DNA from: Verrucomicrobia bacterium LW23
GTDB taxonomy: Bacteria > Verrucomicrobiota > Verrucomicrobiia > Methylacidiphilales > UBA1321
DNA length: 64,000 nucleotides
Assembly (NCBI GenBank): GCA_003054695.1
Contig: QAZA01000045.1
Span: 693,956 to 757,955 of the forward strand
Direction: 5' to 3'
The notes below the pieces were generated by a model. That model saw only the letters and a list, made by a program, of their open reading frames with translations, was not told where the DNA came from and made no database searches. Positions within the stretch are counted from its first letter, which is position 1; each line of letters opens with the position of its first letter. A program made the translations under genes and the position numbers. This document shows positions 34,834 through 43,736 of this stretch, in pieces.

Positions 34834-36216
34834 TCAGAAGCGCACCAACTTACGCACATCCACCGGCAGGCCCGTCTCAAAGGACTTATTGGCCGCGATA
34901 CCCGTCAGAATACTCCGCGCGCCGTCCACGTGCCCGGCCGCACGGCCCAGGGGATCATTCCTGGCGCCGCTGCCAAACAGATCTTCCAGCAGCAGCAGGT
35001 CTCCGCCGCCGTGGCCGCCGGTTGCCTCGGGAATCTCGATGTGCGACGGTTTGTCCCAGTGCGGGAAAACGGTAAGCCGGCGGCTGGTCGTCAGTCCGTC
35101 GGTGATGTGGCCGTTGCCGGCGGCGATGTAGCTTTTCTCCATTTCGTCCAGCTCAATGCGGCCGCGGGTGCCGTTAAAAGCCACGCGAAAACCCTCCCAC
35201 GGGCTGTACGCGGTCAGGGAATAGGACAATTGTGCGCCGTTTTCGTAGCGCACCAGCACGTTCATGGTGTCCTCAATATTGATGCCTTCGCCAAACACGT
35301 TCTGGTCGCGCATGTAGCCGTCCTCGCGTTCGGCGTCCAGGTACAGTTTTTCCAGGCTGCCGCCGTCGCGCAGGTTCAGGGCAAAGCGGTCGCCGACAGC
35401 CTCGGGGCTGTCGGTGGAGCGCACGTAGGGGCGGTAATCGCCGCGCGCCTCGGCGTTGTTGCGCCCGTAGAAGGCGAGCTGGCCCAGGCCGAAAACGGTG
35501 ACGGGCGCGCTGTCGATCCACCAGTTGACGAGATCGAAATGGTGCGTGGACTTGTGCACCATCAGGCCGCCGGAGTTGGCTTTGTCGCGGTGCCAGCGGC
35601 GGAAGTAGTCGGCGCCGTGGCGTGTGTCCAGCAGCCACTCAAAATGCACGCTTTTCACGTCGCCAATGGCGCCCGCGCGTATCAGTTCCTTCACTTTTGT
35701 GCGGCTGGGTGCGTAGCGGTAGTTGAAGGTGACGCGGACGTTGCGACCGGTGCGCTTTTGGGTGTCGATGATGGCCTGGCACTTGTCGGCGTCGGTGGTC
35801 ATCGGCTTCTCGGTAATCACGTCGCAGCCCAGCTCCATGGCGCGGATGATGTAGTTGTGATGGGTGGAGTCCATCGTTGTAACGATAACGACTTGCGGGC
35901 GCTGCTCGGCAATCATCCGGTCAAAGTCGGCCGGCTTGTAGGCGGGCACGGGGTCGTGCTTCAGGCGTTCGCGAAAGGCCTCGTTGCGATGGGAGAGGCG
36001 GATGGAGTTGGAGTCGCAGAGGCCGACCAGTTCGGCGGTGTCCTTATACAGGCGCATGATTGCGTCGCAAAACATCCAGGAGCGCGAGCCCGTGCCAACG
36101 AGGGCGTAGCGCGTGCGGCCGGAGTCCGGCGTGACGATGCGGCGGGGCGTTTCGTCGGCGGTGGGGGCAGGGTCGGCGGGCGCTTCGGCGAGCGGGGCGG
36201 GGGAGATTTGGCTCAT
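34834..36216 (-). CDS. Gfo/Idh/MocA family oxidoreductase
   Basis: A 460-residue NAD(P)-dependent sugar oxidoreductase. The Rossmann block is [13 protein letters not shown] (near residue 45), [12 protein letters not shown] contains the signature E-K-P, and [16 protein letters not shown] begins the C-terminal sheet domain. The last part [14 protein letters not shown] is typical. The start at 36216 gives [12 protein letters not shown]; the first 35 residues are a low-complexity extension. The gene is divergent from an AraC-type regulator, which likely controls it. Confidence 0.92.
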   Translation of the reverse strand: MSQISPAPLAEAPADPAPTADETPRRIVTPDSGRTRYALVGTGSRSWMFCDAIMRLYKDTAELVGLCDSNSIRLSHRNEAFRERLKHDPVPAYKPADFDRMIAEQRPQVVIVTTMDSTHHNYIIRAMELGCDVITEKPMTTDADKCQAIIDTQKRTGRNVRVTFNYRYAPSRTKVKELIRAGAIGDVKSVHFEWLLDTRHGADYFRRWHRDKANSGGLMVHKSTHHFDLVNWWIDSAPVTVFGLGQLAFYGRNNAEARGDYRPYVRSTDSPEAVGDRFALNLRDGGSLEKLYLDAEREDGYMRDQNVFGEGINIEDTMNVLVRYENGAQLSYSLTAYSPWEGFRVAFNGTRGRIELDEMEKSYIAAGNGHITDGLTTSRRLTVFPHWDKPSHIEIPEATGGHGGGDLLLLEDLFGSGARNDPLGRAAGHVDGARSILTGIAANKSFETGLPVDVRKLVRF

Positions 36217-36286
36217 GGATGAAGAATGCCGCAACCGCGTTGTGGTTTCCATAGCCGGTGCGCTCGACCGCTTGACATTTTCGCTC

Positions 36287-37117
36287 ATGCGGGGCACGTT
36301 GGCGTACATGCTCACCTACCTGGGCACGGGGCTTCGCTGGTATGGGGAGCGACCTGTGCGGCCGATCCAGCGCAAGGCGTGGGAGTTTCAGGCGGTGGTG
36401 GAGGGGGAGATTGCTCCGATCCTGGCCGATGGACCCGATACGCTGCGGCGCCGCACCCTGTGGCTGTTTCCGCCCAGCCACCTGCACGGGTGGACGGCCG
36501 CTCCGGGTGCGGCTGCGGAAGTTGTTGTCTTTCAGTTTCTTACCGTGCCGGAGCCGTTGAGGCGTCTTTTGAGGTCGCCCGGGGATCACATGCGATTGGG
36601 AATTGATGCGTCGCGATGCCGGCGCCTGCGGGATCTGGCACGGGCGGCCCGGCGTTATTGGGAGCGCCCGGCGGCGGGGATGATGCTGTGCCATGAGCAT
36701 ATCCTATTGGAGCTGAGCGTGTTGCTTTTCGAGTCCGCACAAGCCGGCGCTGCGGATGGCGGAGCGGGAGGCGCGGAGGCGGGGGGAATGACGCGGGAGG
36801 ATGAAGCGAGCAAAAAGGTCAACCAGGCGATGGCGTGGTTTAGCGAGAATATGTCGCAAAACCCTGGTATGGAGGAGCTTGCAAGCGCGGTCAATATGTC
36901 GACCGCACACTTGCGCCGCCTCTTTCATCACGTGTTGAAGGCGTCGCCCAAGCAGATGCTCGATCAGATGCGATTTCAGCGCGCGGAGCAGCTGATGGCG
37001 GAGCCGGGTGTGAAACTGAGCGCCGTGGGCGAGGCGTGCGGGTTTGGCAGCCCCAGCGCCTTTTCGCGCGCGTTCAAGGCGAAATTCGGCGTAAGTCCCG
37101 ATCAGTGGCGGGGTTAG
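36287..37117 (+). CDS. AraC-family transcriptional regulator
   Basis: A DNA-binding regulator of about 276 residues. The C-terminal HTH pair is clear: [20 protein letters not shown], then [20 protein letters not shown], and [20 protein letters not shown], then [10 protein letters not shown]. The N-terminal half ([21 protein letters not shown]) is a cupin-like sensor. Several starts are possible: 36215 would share CATG with the start of the divergent oxidoreductase gene and leave no promoter, so 36287 is preferred. It probably controls the oxidoreductase next to it; the ligand is unknown. Confidence 0.9.
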   Translation: MRGTLAYMLTYLGTGLRWYGERPVRPIQRKAWEFQAVVEGEIAPILADGPDTLRRRTLWLFPPSHLHGWTAAPGAAAEVVVFQFLTVPEPLRRLLRSPGDHMRLGIDASRCRRLRDLARAARRYWERPAAGMMLCHEHILLELSVLLFESAQAGAADGGAGGAEAGGMTREDEASKKVNQAMAWFSENMSQNPGMEELASAVNMSTAHLRRLFHHVLKASPKQMLDQMRFQRAEQLMAEPGVKLSAVGEACGFGSPSAFSRAFKAKFGVSPDQWRG

Positions 37118-37174
37118 GCAGATTAAGCCACGGAGCACGCGAACGGCGTTGAAGAGCAAACTCTCTCAACTCCC

Positions 37175-37298
37175 CCCTCTATCCCCACTTAGCGGCTTTG
37201 TCCCCCTTCGTGCGAAACTCTGCCCTCTGCCATTCCAGATTCGGAGGGGGGGAGATTTCGCACGAAGGGGGACAAAGCCGCCAAGTGGGGATAGAGGG
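37175..37298. repeat. Large palindrome (family B/inner type)
   Basis: A 43-bp arm (37175-37217) pairs with 37256-37298 with one mismatch and a 38-nt loop. The arm begins CCCTCTATCCCCACTTAGCG, as in the 498-616 element, but the tip differs. Around 37129-37142 a degenerate ACGGAG arm suggests an outer palindrome like the one at 403-704. It lies between the AraC gene and the serine-protease gene stop. Confidence 0.9.
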
Positions 37299-37386
37299 CG
37301 GAATCGTTGAAAAACTCCTTCCTTTTATCTTACCGCTCCCCTGCCACCTTCGCGCCCTCTGCGCGATTATGGCTCGGAGGATTGCA

Positions 37387-39267
37387 TTAGCGGATGAAGA
37401 ACGTCGTCGGCTTCCATTTGCGGCCGGATTTGACGACGCTTTTCCAGCTGCTCTTGTCCTTCATGGGGCTCCAGCGGCGTTCTTCCTTGCGGTAGTACCA
37501 GTCTTTGTTGACGGAGTAGAAGATTTGGCGGCCGTTGATTTCCAGGATGTTACAGATCTCGTTGATGTGGTAGTGGCCTTCATCGAAGTCGGTAATCAGC
37601 GGGTGCGCCATGGTGCTGTACTGCACATTCAGTTCGCGCAGGCTTTTCTCCACGGCGGGGTTGAGGTCGCGCACGTTGAGGCCGAGGCGGCGCGCCTCCG
37701 TGGCGGTGATGGGGTAGGAGTGCGAGGGGTAGGACGAGTTGAGCTCGCGGCTGATGGCCTCTGAGCGCGTTTTGTCCTTAAGGTGGTAGCTCAGCAGCTC
37801 CGCGCAGATGCGGATGGAGAGCGAGCTGGAGCGGTCGAGCGCGCCTATCACCAACGGGTGCAGGTACTTATACACCTCGGGGTAGGGATTGCCGCCCGAT
37901 TTGTGCTCCTTCCACAGGCGCAGGATTCGCGACACTTCGTCCTGGCTGACGGAGACGAGGTCGTTGCCGTGATCGACCGGGGAGAGCTGGTGTTTGAGCG
38001 ACGTATCGACCGCGGTGAGGTAGGAGGTGCGGCCCATGTGCACCTCGTTGGAGCCCAGGGCGACCATGGTGGCGGCGGACGCGCACTCAAACGGCGCGAA
38101 TAACACGATGCGCTTGAAGATGTTACGCAGCAGATGCACCAGGCGCAGCGCCGCCTCGGGGTTGCCGCCGTCGCTTTTGAGGAAGAGGCCGACGGTGTCG
38201 CTTTGCGGTGCTTCGGCAAGGAGATGGCTCATGGCCATCACGTCGTTTTGGCAGATGGAGCCGGTGCTGGACGTCCAGTAGGCGAGGATGGGGAAGCCGA
38301 CTTCCTCGCGCAGGCGCGCAAATATCTCCTGCGTTTTGTGGGTGAGGACGGGCGAGGGCTTGGGGGTCTCCGGCGCCAGGGGCTGGGGCTTGGTGGGCGG
38401 CTCGGGCTCATCCTCTTCGGTGCGAACGACTTCCACGCGCGCTTTGGGGCGTGGTGCGGCTTCGGCCGGGGCTGGCGTGGTAGGTTCGACAGGCGGGAGG
38501 GTAAGCTCCACGAGTTCTGGCACGGTGGCGGGCGCGGCGCCATTGGTGCGAGGGATCTCCGTGACGACAAGCTGTTGGGCGGAGCTCTCTCCTGCAGGAT
38601 CTGGCGCGGGGGGCTCCACGACGATGGCCGGCCCTGCTGCTTCAAGCGCGGCGGGCAGCTCCGCCTGCGCGGCGGCCAGGGTGGCGGCTGCGGCTGTAGC
38701 GGCGGCCGCGGCGAGCTCGGCGGGGGGCGTTACCGCGGCGAGCTCGGCGGGGGGCGTTACCGCGGCGAGCTCGGCGGGGGGCGTTACCGCGGCGAGCTCG
38801 GCGGGGGGCGTTATTTTGCGGGCTCGGGCGGGAGTGGCTTTGGGCCCGGCGCTGGCCGCCCTGGTGTCAGGCTTTGCTTCGCCTTTGCCTTTGCCCTTGG
38901 CTGTCGCCATGCCTTTGGCCGGAGCGGCGGGCTCCTCATCTGTTGCCAGCACAACTGCGGTGGCGGCGGTGACAACGGCGGCGCCGGCAGTGACTTTGCG
39001 TTGCGGGGCAGCGGCTTTCGCGGGTTGCTTTGCCTTTCCTTTTGGCGCAGGGGAGGGAGCGGGCACGAGCGTGGGCGCAGCCGCATCCGTTGTTTGCTCT
39101 TTATCCTTTTCCTTTGCTTTTTCCTTCTCCTTCACTTTGGGCCGGGCGGCGGCCTCCGGCTTCTGGGGTGCCGCGGGGGCGGGTTCCGGGCTTACCGGGG
39201 CGGAAGCGGGCTTGGGCTGCGGCGCTAGTTTCTTCGCTTTGGCTTTGGCGGAGGGAATGGTTGGCAT
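37387..39267 (-). CDS. ClpP-fold serine protease, SDH_sah-type, with low-complexity N-terminus
   Basis: A 626-residue protein. Residues 1-300 are Ala/Pro/Lys-rich and disordered, with four 9-residue repeats (TPPAELAAV type, residues 154-186). Residues 310-626 are a ClpP/crotonase-fold serine protease like SDH_sah (PF01972): FLKSDGGNPEAALRLVHLL (near 362-380), APFECASAATMVALGS (catalytic-type Ser397) and HMGRTSYL. No signal peptide or membrane segment is apparent. Function and substrate are unknown. Confidence 0.8.
   Translation of the reverse strand: MPTIPSAKAKAKKLAPQPKPASAPVSPEPAPAAPQKPEAAARPKVKEKEKAKEKDKEQTTDAAAPTLVPAPSPAPKGKAKQPAKAAAPQRKVTAGAAVVTAATAVVLATDEEPAAPAKGMATAKGKGKGEAKPDTRAASAGPKATPARARKITPPAELAAVTPPAELAAVTPPAELAAVTPPAELAAAAATAAAATLAAAQAELPAALEAAGPAIVVEPPAPDPAGESSAQQLVVTEIPRTNGAAPATVPELVELTLPPVEPTTPAPAEAAPRPKARVEVVRTEEDEPEPPTKPQPLAPETPKPSPVLTHKTQEIFARLREEVGFPILAYWTSSTGSICQNDVMAMSHLLAEAPQSDTVGLFLKSDGGNPEAALRLVHLLRNIFKRIVLFAPFECASAATMVALGSNEVHMGRTSYLTAVDTSLKHQLSPVDHGNDLVSVSQDEVSRILRLWKEHKSGGNPYPEVYKYLHPLVIGALDRSSSLSIRICAELLSYHLKDKTRSEAISRELNSSYPSHSYPITATEARRLGLNVRDLNPAVEKSLRELNVQYSTMAHPLITDFDEGHYHINEICNILEINGRQIFYSVNKDWYYRKEERRWSPMKDKSSWKSVVKSGRKWKPTTFFIR
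38708..38815. repeat. Four 27-bp tandem repeats in a gene
   Basis: The 27-bp unit is repeated four times, nearly identical (38708-38734, 38735-38761, 38762-38788, 38789-38815), inside the serine-protease gene, encoding AELAAVTPP-type repeats in the disordered region. The frame is kept, so copy number can vary without breaking the gene. Confidence 0.9.
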
Positions 39268-39330
39268 AAGACATGGGGTGAAGTAGCAAAACAGCTACAT
39301 CAGAGAAACATTCCCGGCATCGTACCGCAA

Positions 39331-39840
39331 TCAGCCCTCTTTCGCAAGGCCAGACACTGCGGGCGCGGTGATGCGTGCCGCCGCTTCGGGCCTGGCCTGC
39401 TTTTTCTGCGGAAACCATTGGTACAGCATAAGATAAACAAGCACACCGGTAAAGGATACATAGATCCAGATCGGCCACGTCCATCGGGCAATTGCCCTGT
39501 GCTTTTCATCCATGCGAAAGATGCCGCGCCACATGGTCAGCAAAATCATCGGCAGCGCCACAATGGCCAGGATGGTGTGAGAGCCGAGCAGTGGAAAGTA
39601 GATATATTTTGCCCAGACCGGCTCCTCGAAGCGGGTCATAACGCCATCCTTGAGGACATGATAGGTAATGTAACAGGCAAGGAAGACTGCCGATGTGCAG
39701 AAGGCGCTGATCATCAGGCGCTTGTGCACCTCGACATTGCCTTTGCGGATGAAGGCAAAACCGAGCACCAGCAGCGCTGTTGTCAACGTGTTAAGCGCCG
39801 CGTTGAGCGGCGGGAATATCATGATCCAGTCGTCTTGCAT
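39331..39840 (-). CDS. DUF420 membrane protein
   Basis: A 169-residue protein with four transmembrane helices, matching DUF420 (CtaM-like). Motifs: PPLNAALNTLTTALLVLGF, VEVHKRLMISAFCTSAVFL, TYHVLKDG, LLGSHTILAIVALPMIL. Members of this family are found with cytochrome oxidase assembly genes; here the neighbours do not show that. The conserved His residues (VHKR, YHV, GSHT) suggest metal or haem contact, as known for the family. Confidence 0.9.
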   Translation of the reverse strand: MQDDWIMIFPPLNAALNTLTTALLVLGFAFIRKGNVEVHKRLMISAFCTSAVFLACYITYHVLKDGVMTRFEEPVWAKYIYFPLLGSHTILAIVALPMILLTMWRGIFRMDEKHRAIARWTWPIWIYVSFTGVLVYLMLYQWFPQKKQARPEAAARITAPAVSGLAKEG

Positions 39841-40010
39841 AACGTCTGCCCCCCACTATTGACGTTTTCTTGTCGATTGCCAGCCAAAGCGGTACAAAAA
39901 AACGTCAATGCGCGGCGGGGTGTTACTCTCGTGAAGGTGGATCTTGTTGCGCGCGAAGCACTTCCAGCTTGCGAAGCTGCAGCGCTTCCAGCTCAATAAG
40001 TGCGCGCGGC

Positions 40011-40142
40011 CTAGGCGGCGGCCTTGGCGTATGCGTGGTTGTTTGCCGACTGGATGAACGCGTCGCTTGCACCAGTCTCGATGCCTCGGTCGAAAACTTT
40101 GATCAGCCCCGTCTTCAGGTGCTGATAAAGTGTGGCGTCCAT
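40011..40142 (-). CDS. Small 43-residue ORF
   Basis: An ATG at 40142 to a stop at 40011 gives 43 residues: an amphipathic helical start (MDATLYQHLKTGLIKVF), then DRGIETGASDAFIQSANNHA. The length is small but the amino-acid choice looks protein-like. No Shine-Dalgarno and no family. Confidence 0.35.
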   Translation of the reverse strand: MDATLYQHLKTGLIKVFDRGIETGASDAFIQSANNHAYAKAAA

Positions 40143-40422
40143 AGGCTCGGCGGCGGGAATACGGGGTGGCATTGGCGTAAATAGTAGAGGAAAGTGATGG
40201 TGACACTACTGTAATGGGGTACATCCGCAAGGGAACTATTTTCGGCGTCCTGCCGCAGGCTCTTATGATTGTAATGGCAGGAGGATACGCCGGGTAGACA
40301 CGCTTTGGCGAACCGTGTGGCGTGCAATCTGCTCCTTGATGATACAATCGAGTAATTCGGCCCTTTCCATCAGAAAGCGTGCTTTTTGCACTATTTTCAC
40401 GCGTGTTACATGCGGCAGTGGC
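40143..40422. other. Intergenic region
   Basis: Together with 39841-40010 this makes up most of a 648-bp gap between the divergent DUF420 and membrane genes. No structure is recognised apart from the small ORF before it and the promoter after it. Confidence 0.4.
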
Positions 40423-40451
40423 TTGACACGCCGTGCTATTCCTAGTATTTA
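40423..40451 (+). promoter_or_regulatory. Sigma70-like promoter
   Basis: TTGACA (40423-40428; perfect consensus), a 17-bp spacer, TATTTA (40446-40451). About 40 bp lie between it and the ATG at 40489. The best promoter-like match noticed in the window. Confidence 0.65.
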
Positions 40452-40488
40452 ACTTTCACTAGCACCACACTATTTTTGGTTCCGTTCT

Positions 40489-40986
40489 ATGAAGACTAAC
40501 TCCTCTCCCTGCCACTTTACTGTCGCACGGAGGGCCCGCCATTCCTCGCGGGCGGCAGTCGTCTTTGCCGCGGTGGCCCTCCTGTTGAGCCTGATGTTTC
40601 CCGACTCCGCCCGCGCGGCGGAGCCGTACGACATTACGTCCGTAGGCACCTGGTACAGCATCCTCAGCGTCCCTACTTACGTCATCCTGGGTTGTACGGC
40701 AGTTTTTGCCGCCGGCATTGCCACCGTGTGTTTTCTGGTAGACGGAATGGCACGCTCGGCCATTTGCATGGTGATGAGCGTCGTATTTTTAGGCACGATC
40801 GACTTCCAGTCGTTCGTCACGCCCGTCATGCGCTACCAGCAAAACTACACCAAGCTGATGATTCAGCCGGATAACGTGACAATCCTGTGGGCGCTGGCCA
40901 ACGTGATGATCGGCCTGTTCGCCCTGCTTTTCGTCCTCACGGTCATCCGCAGCTGGACGGAGCGCCGCTGCCAGTCGCACTCGTAA
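40489..40986 (+). CDS. Small membrane protein of unknown function
   Basis: A 165-residue protein. Residues 1-44 look like a signal peptide or first helix (MFPDSARAAEP). Further hydrophobic stretches at about 55-80, 88-102 and 128-152 predict three transmembrane helices. There is no catalytic motif, and the C-terminus is basic (RSWTERRCQSHS). It is preceded by a consensus-like promoter, so it is probably well expressed. No homologous family is recognised. It lies upstream of the palindrome cluster. Confidence 0.65.
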   Translation: MKTNSSPCHFTVARRARHSSRAAVVFAAVALLLSLMFPDSARAAEPYDITSVGTWYSILSVPTYVILGCTAVFAAGIATVCFLVDGMARSAICMVMSVVFLGTIDFQSFVTPVMRYQQNYTKLMIQPDNVTILWALANVMIGLFALLFVLTVIRSWTERRCQSHS

Positions 40987-41091
40987 TGTAAGACCGATTG
41001 ACGTCTGGAATGGGTCGAACGCCGTGAAGTAACGCTCCATCCCGTAAGCCTACGAATTGTCGACATTCTACTATTGTCGTGGAAAATATTC

Positions 41092-41186
41092 CCCTTCTCC
41101 CCTCCGTGTGATCGGTGTTTTGCGTGGTTTACAATCCCGCTTGAACGGAAAAGTTAAACACGGATATCACGGGTTGCACAGAGGGG
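41092..41186. repeat. Degenerate ACGGAG-family inverted repeat
   Basis: CCCCTCCGTGTGATCGGTG (around 41100) and the reverse-type TAAACACGGATATCACGGG (41154-41172) flank this segment. It is a partial copy of the dispersed GTTTAACCACGGAG family seen at 403, 46782, 54850 and 58094. The following GAGAGATCCTGGGGAGCAA is also shared with 58131-58160. Confidence 0.6.
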
Positions 41187-41231
41187 ATGGAGAGATCCTG
41201 GGGAGCAATTCGCGATGCCCTTTTCTTCCGC

Positions 41232-41314
41232 CTTGGCGATCTTTCCGCCCTTGGCGTTATCAATCCGTTCGACGGAGGGGAATTTTTAACGCCAGGGACG
41301 GAAAGATCGCCAAG
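41232..41314. repeat. Large palindrome upstream of DUF58 gene
   Basis: 28-bp arms (41232-41259 and 41287-41314, 26/28 paired) start CTTGGCGATCTTTCCG. Its arms resemble those of the palindrome at 43297-43387. Apart from repeats, the 596-bp gap 40987-41582 contains no supported gene. Confidence 0.85.
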
Positions 41315-41582
41315 AGGGGACAGCCCATTGGCGCAAGATGCTGGCCTCCCAGCGATTCCGAACTCCTCAACGTGTGACCATGGGTATACGCCTCGTCGTT
41401 CGCAATGTCTTGGAGGCTCAAGCTTTTGCCCCACTGGACTGCTCCCATCGGAATCGTTCCGGCTAAGGCGCGCAGCGGGTCGCCCGGGCAATGCGCTCCG
41501 CCCGCCCGCCGCCCCGTCCCGCATTTTGCGCGCATTTTGCGCTGTGCAGCGCGGGTCGTTTGCCGCTACGTTGGGGAGATCT

Positions 41583-42920
41583 ATGGCTGTTGTCGTTACG
41601 CGACGTTTTTTTCTCATTCTGGCGCTGTGCATCCTGGCGTCGCTTGGCTCCCTCGGCGACGTGGGCGGGGCCGTGTTTAGCGCGGTGATGACCCTCATGC
41701 TCATCATTGCCACGGTGGTGGACGCCGTTCTCATCCCGCGCCGCGCCCTTAAGGTGGAGCGCACGCTGCCGGACAGCCTCATGCAGGGCATCCCCGCCAC
41801 CGTCAGCCTGGCGCTGCGCAATACGTCCGCCATGCCGCTGGATTTGCGCGTCAAGGACTCGCCGCCGCCCGAATTTGTCGCCACCACCCCCGCCGGCACG
41901 CCGCTGGCCGACGATCCGCTGACCCTGGTACTGCGCGGCATGAGCGAGCAGACCCTGACCTACACGGTGCGCAGCTACCAGCGCGGCCAGTTCGCGTTTC
42001 GCGATATCTTTTATCGGGCCACCGGCGTGCTGGGCCTGGTGCGGCGCCAGGAGCGCATCGAGGCGCCCGCGCAGATTGTCGTGCTGCCCGATATCTCCGC
42101 CGCCGGCGCGCGCGAGCTGGCGCTGAGCCTGGGCTCGCAGTTGATGGCCGGCCAGCGCAACGCCCCCTTCCGCGGCGAGGGCCGCGAGTTTGAGTCCATG
42201 CGCCTGTACCAGCCCGACGACGAGTTCCGCTATATCGACTGGAAGGCCACCGCCAAGCGCGGCCAGCTCATCACCCGCCAGTACCAGACGGAGCGCGACC
42301 AGCGCCTGCTCATCATGATCGACCTGGGCCGGCTGATGAGCCAGAAGATTGGCGAGTACAGCAAGCTGGATTACGCCATCAACGCCGCCGTGCGCCTGGC
42401 GCAGACGGCGCTCTTTAAGGGCGATCTGGTGGGGCTGCTGCTCTTTAGCCACGACATCGCGTTTTACCTGCCGCCGCACAAAGGCACCTCGCAGTTCAAG
42501 GCCATTGTGCAGGCGCTTGTCAGCGCCAAACCGCGGCGCATGGAGCCCAATTACCGGCTTGTGTTCAACTACGCCGCGCGCAAAAACATCCGCCGCACCT
42601 TTATGGTGTGCTTTACGGACATCCTGGACATGGAAACCAGCAAAAGCCTGGTGGAAGGCATGTCCCCGCTCATCCCCCGCCACCTGCCCATGACAGTAAC
42701 GCTCAGCGACAGCGGCCTGGTCCACGCCATCCGCAAAGTGCCGCAGACGGAGCTGGAGGTGTACGAGCACGTGGCCGCGCAGGAAGTCTGGAACGACTAC
42801 CAGCGCACCGTCCGCGCCCTCCAAAGCCACGGCGTCCTCACCGTCAACGTGCCGGCCGAGGAGTTGACACTCGCGACGATTAACCGCTACCTGGAAGTCA
42901 AGCGGACGTCGCGCCTGTAG
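41583..42920 (+). CDS. DUF58 protein
   Basis: A 445-residue protein. Residues 8-50 hold two transmembrane helices. The DUF58 signature is clear: YQPDDEFRYIDWKATAKRG (residues 209-227), followed by a von Willebrand-like fold with RLLIMIDLGRLM and LVGLLLFSHDI. The start at 41583 is chosen over the longer frame to 41187 because of GGGGAG 5 bp upstream. DUF58 genes usually neighbour MoxR ATPases; none is present here. It is flanked on both sides by large palindromes. Confidence 0.9.
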   Translation: MAVVVTRRFFLILALCILASLGSLGDVGGAVFSAVMTLMLIIATVVDAVLIPRRALKVERTLPDSLMQGIPATVSLALRNTSAMPLDLRVKDSPPPEFVATTPAGTPLADDPLTLVLRGMSEQTLTYTVRSYQRGQFAFRDIFYRATGVLGLVRRQERIEAPAQIVVLPDISAAGARELALSLGSQLMAGQRNAPFRGEGREFESMRLYQPDDEFRYIDWKATAKRGQLITRQYQTERDQRLLIMIDLGRLMSQKIGEYSKLDYAINAAVRLAQTALFKGDLVGLLLFSHDIAFYLPPHKGTSQFKAIVQALVSAKPRRMEPNYRLVFNYAARKNIRRTFMVCFTDILDMETSKSLVEGMSPLIPRHLPMTVTLSDSGLVHAIRKVPQTELEVYEHVAAQEVWNDYQRTVRALQSHGVLTVNVPAEELTLATINRYLEVKRTSRL

Positions 42921-43023
42921 GGTCGCACGGGCGCTCCGACAACCTCGAACAGGTTGCATTACCGCGAGGTGTTTAAGCGCGCCTGTATCCCTTGGATTGG
43001 GATCGATGCTGGAACTGGCATAC

Positions 43024-43198
43024 GAGCCTGCCCGTCCAGCAAACTTCTCCCCCCCGTTGCGTACGTTGCATGAAAATCCGCCAGGTACCTGGCCCCGCGA
43101 GTGGATGTAGCCATACGAGGAACAGATTTTCACGCAATGGTCGCTACGGGCGGAAACGCAACGTACGCAACGGGGGAAGAAGCTTGCTGGGCAGGCCG
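43024..43198. repeat. Large palindrome 1 after DUF58
   Basis: About 40-bp arms at roughly 43024-43069 and 43158-43197, sharing CCCCGTTGCGTACGTTGC. Two inserted bases and two mismatches otherwise interrupt pairing. The loop is about 90 nt. Confidence 0.8.
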
Positions 43199-43296
43199 CA
43201 TGTCAACGCGCATCCTTACCCCTGTTGCAGCCAGATAACTGTGCGAATTGGTCTTATCCGTGGTTCTGGAGGCTGTCGACATTTCCGCTGCATCCC

Positions 43297-43387
43297 CTTG
43301 GCGAAACTTTCCGTCCTTGGCGATACTATCTGCCTTGGATCTACGGACCTTCAGATAACATCGCCGAGGGCGGAAAGTTTCGCCAAG
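43297..43387. repeat. Large palindrome 2 after DUF58
   Basis: 36-bp arms (43297-43332 and 43352-43387) pair at 32 of 36 positions, starting CTTGGCGAAACTTTCCG. The arm is related to the 41232 element. Confidence 0.85.
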
Positions 43388-43423
43388 AGGGTTGCTTCCA
43401 CGATGTTCAACCGTCCTTACGTT

Positions 43424-43553
43424 CCCCCTTTATCGCCTGCTTAGAGGCTTACGTCCCCCTTAGAGCGAGACATTCTTCTCCGTACTGCAGTACGGCTTCA
43501 CCGATGTCTCGCTCTAAGGGGGACGTAAGCCTCTAAGCAGAGGATAAAGGGGG
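43424..43553. repeat. Large palindrome 3 after DUF58
   Basis: 50-bp arms (43424-43473 and 43504-43553) pair at 48 of 50 positions. The loop holds a perfect 16-bp palindrome, CCGTACTGCAGTACGG (43480-43495). The arm keeps the CTTAG-GGCTT and TCCCCCTT blocks of the 498 and 37175 elements. Confidence 0.92.
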
Positions 43554-43578
43554 AGGAGGCCAAATGTCGACAGCCTCT

Positions 43579-43736
43579 AGAGCATTTTCCAGATAGCTTG
43601 TCGCGAATTTACCAAGCACCAAGAACGGCGGAGCCGAGCGTTTGCAAATAGAGTCGACCGAGCACAAGGCTCCGGGAACGGCTCCGCCGTTCTCGGAGCT
43701 TGGCGAGTTCGCGGCAAGCTATCTGGAAAATGCTCT
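43579..43736. repeat. Large palindrome 4 after DUF58
   Basis: 58-bp arms (43579-43636 and 43679-43736) pair at 52 of 58 positions, starting AGAGCATTTTCCAGATAGC. The tip GAACGGCGGAGCCG recurs at 54725-54738. The 943-bp gap 42921-43863 holds these palindromes and no supported gene. Confidence 0.9.

Noticed and set aside
41187-41582. N-terminal extension of the DUF58 gene
   Set aside because: Runs through a palindrome and dispersed repeats; the ATG at 41583 has a GGGGAG and gives the normal family length.
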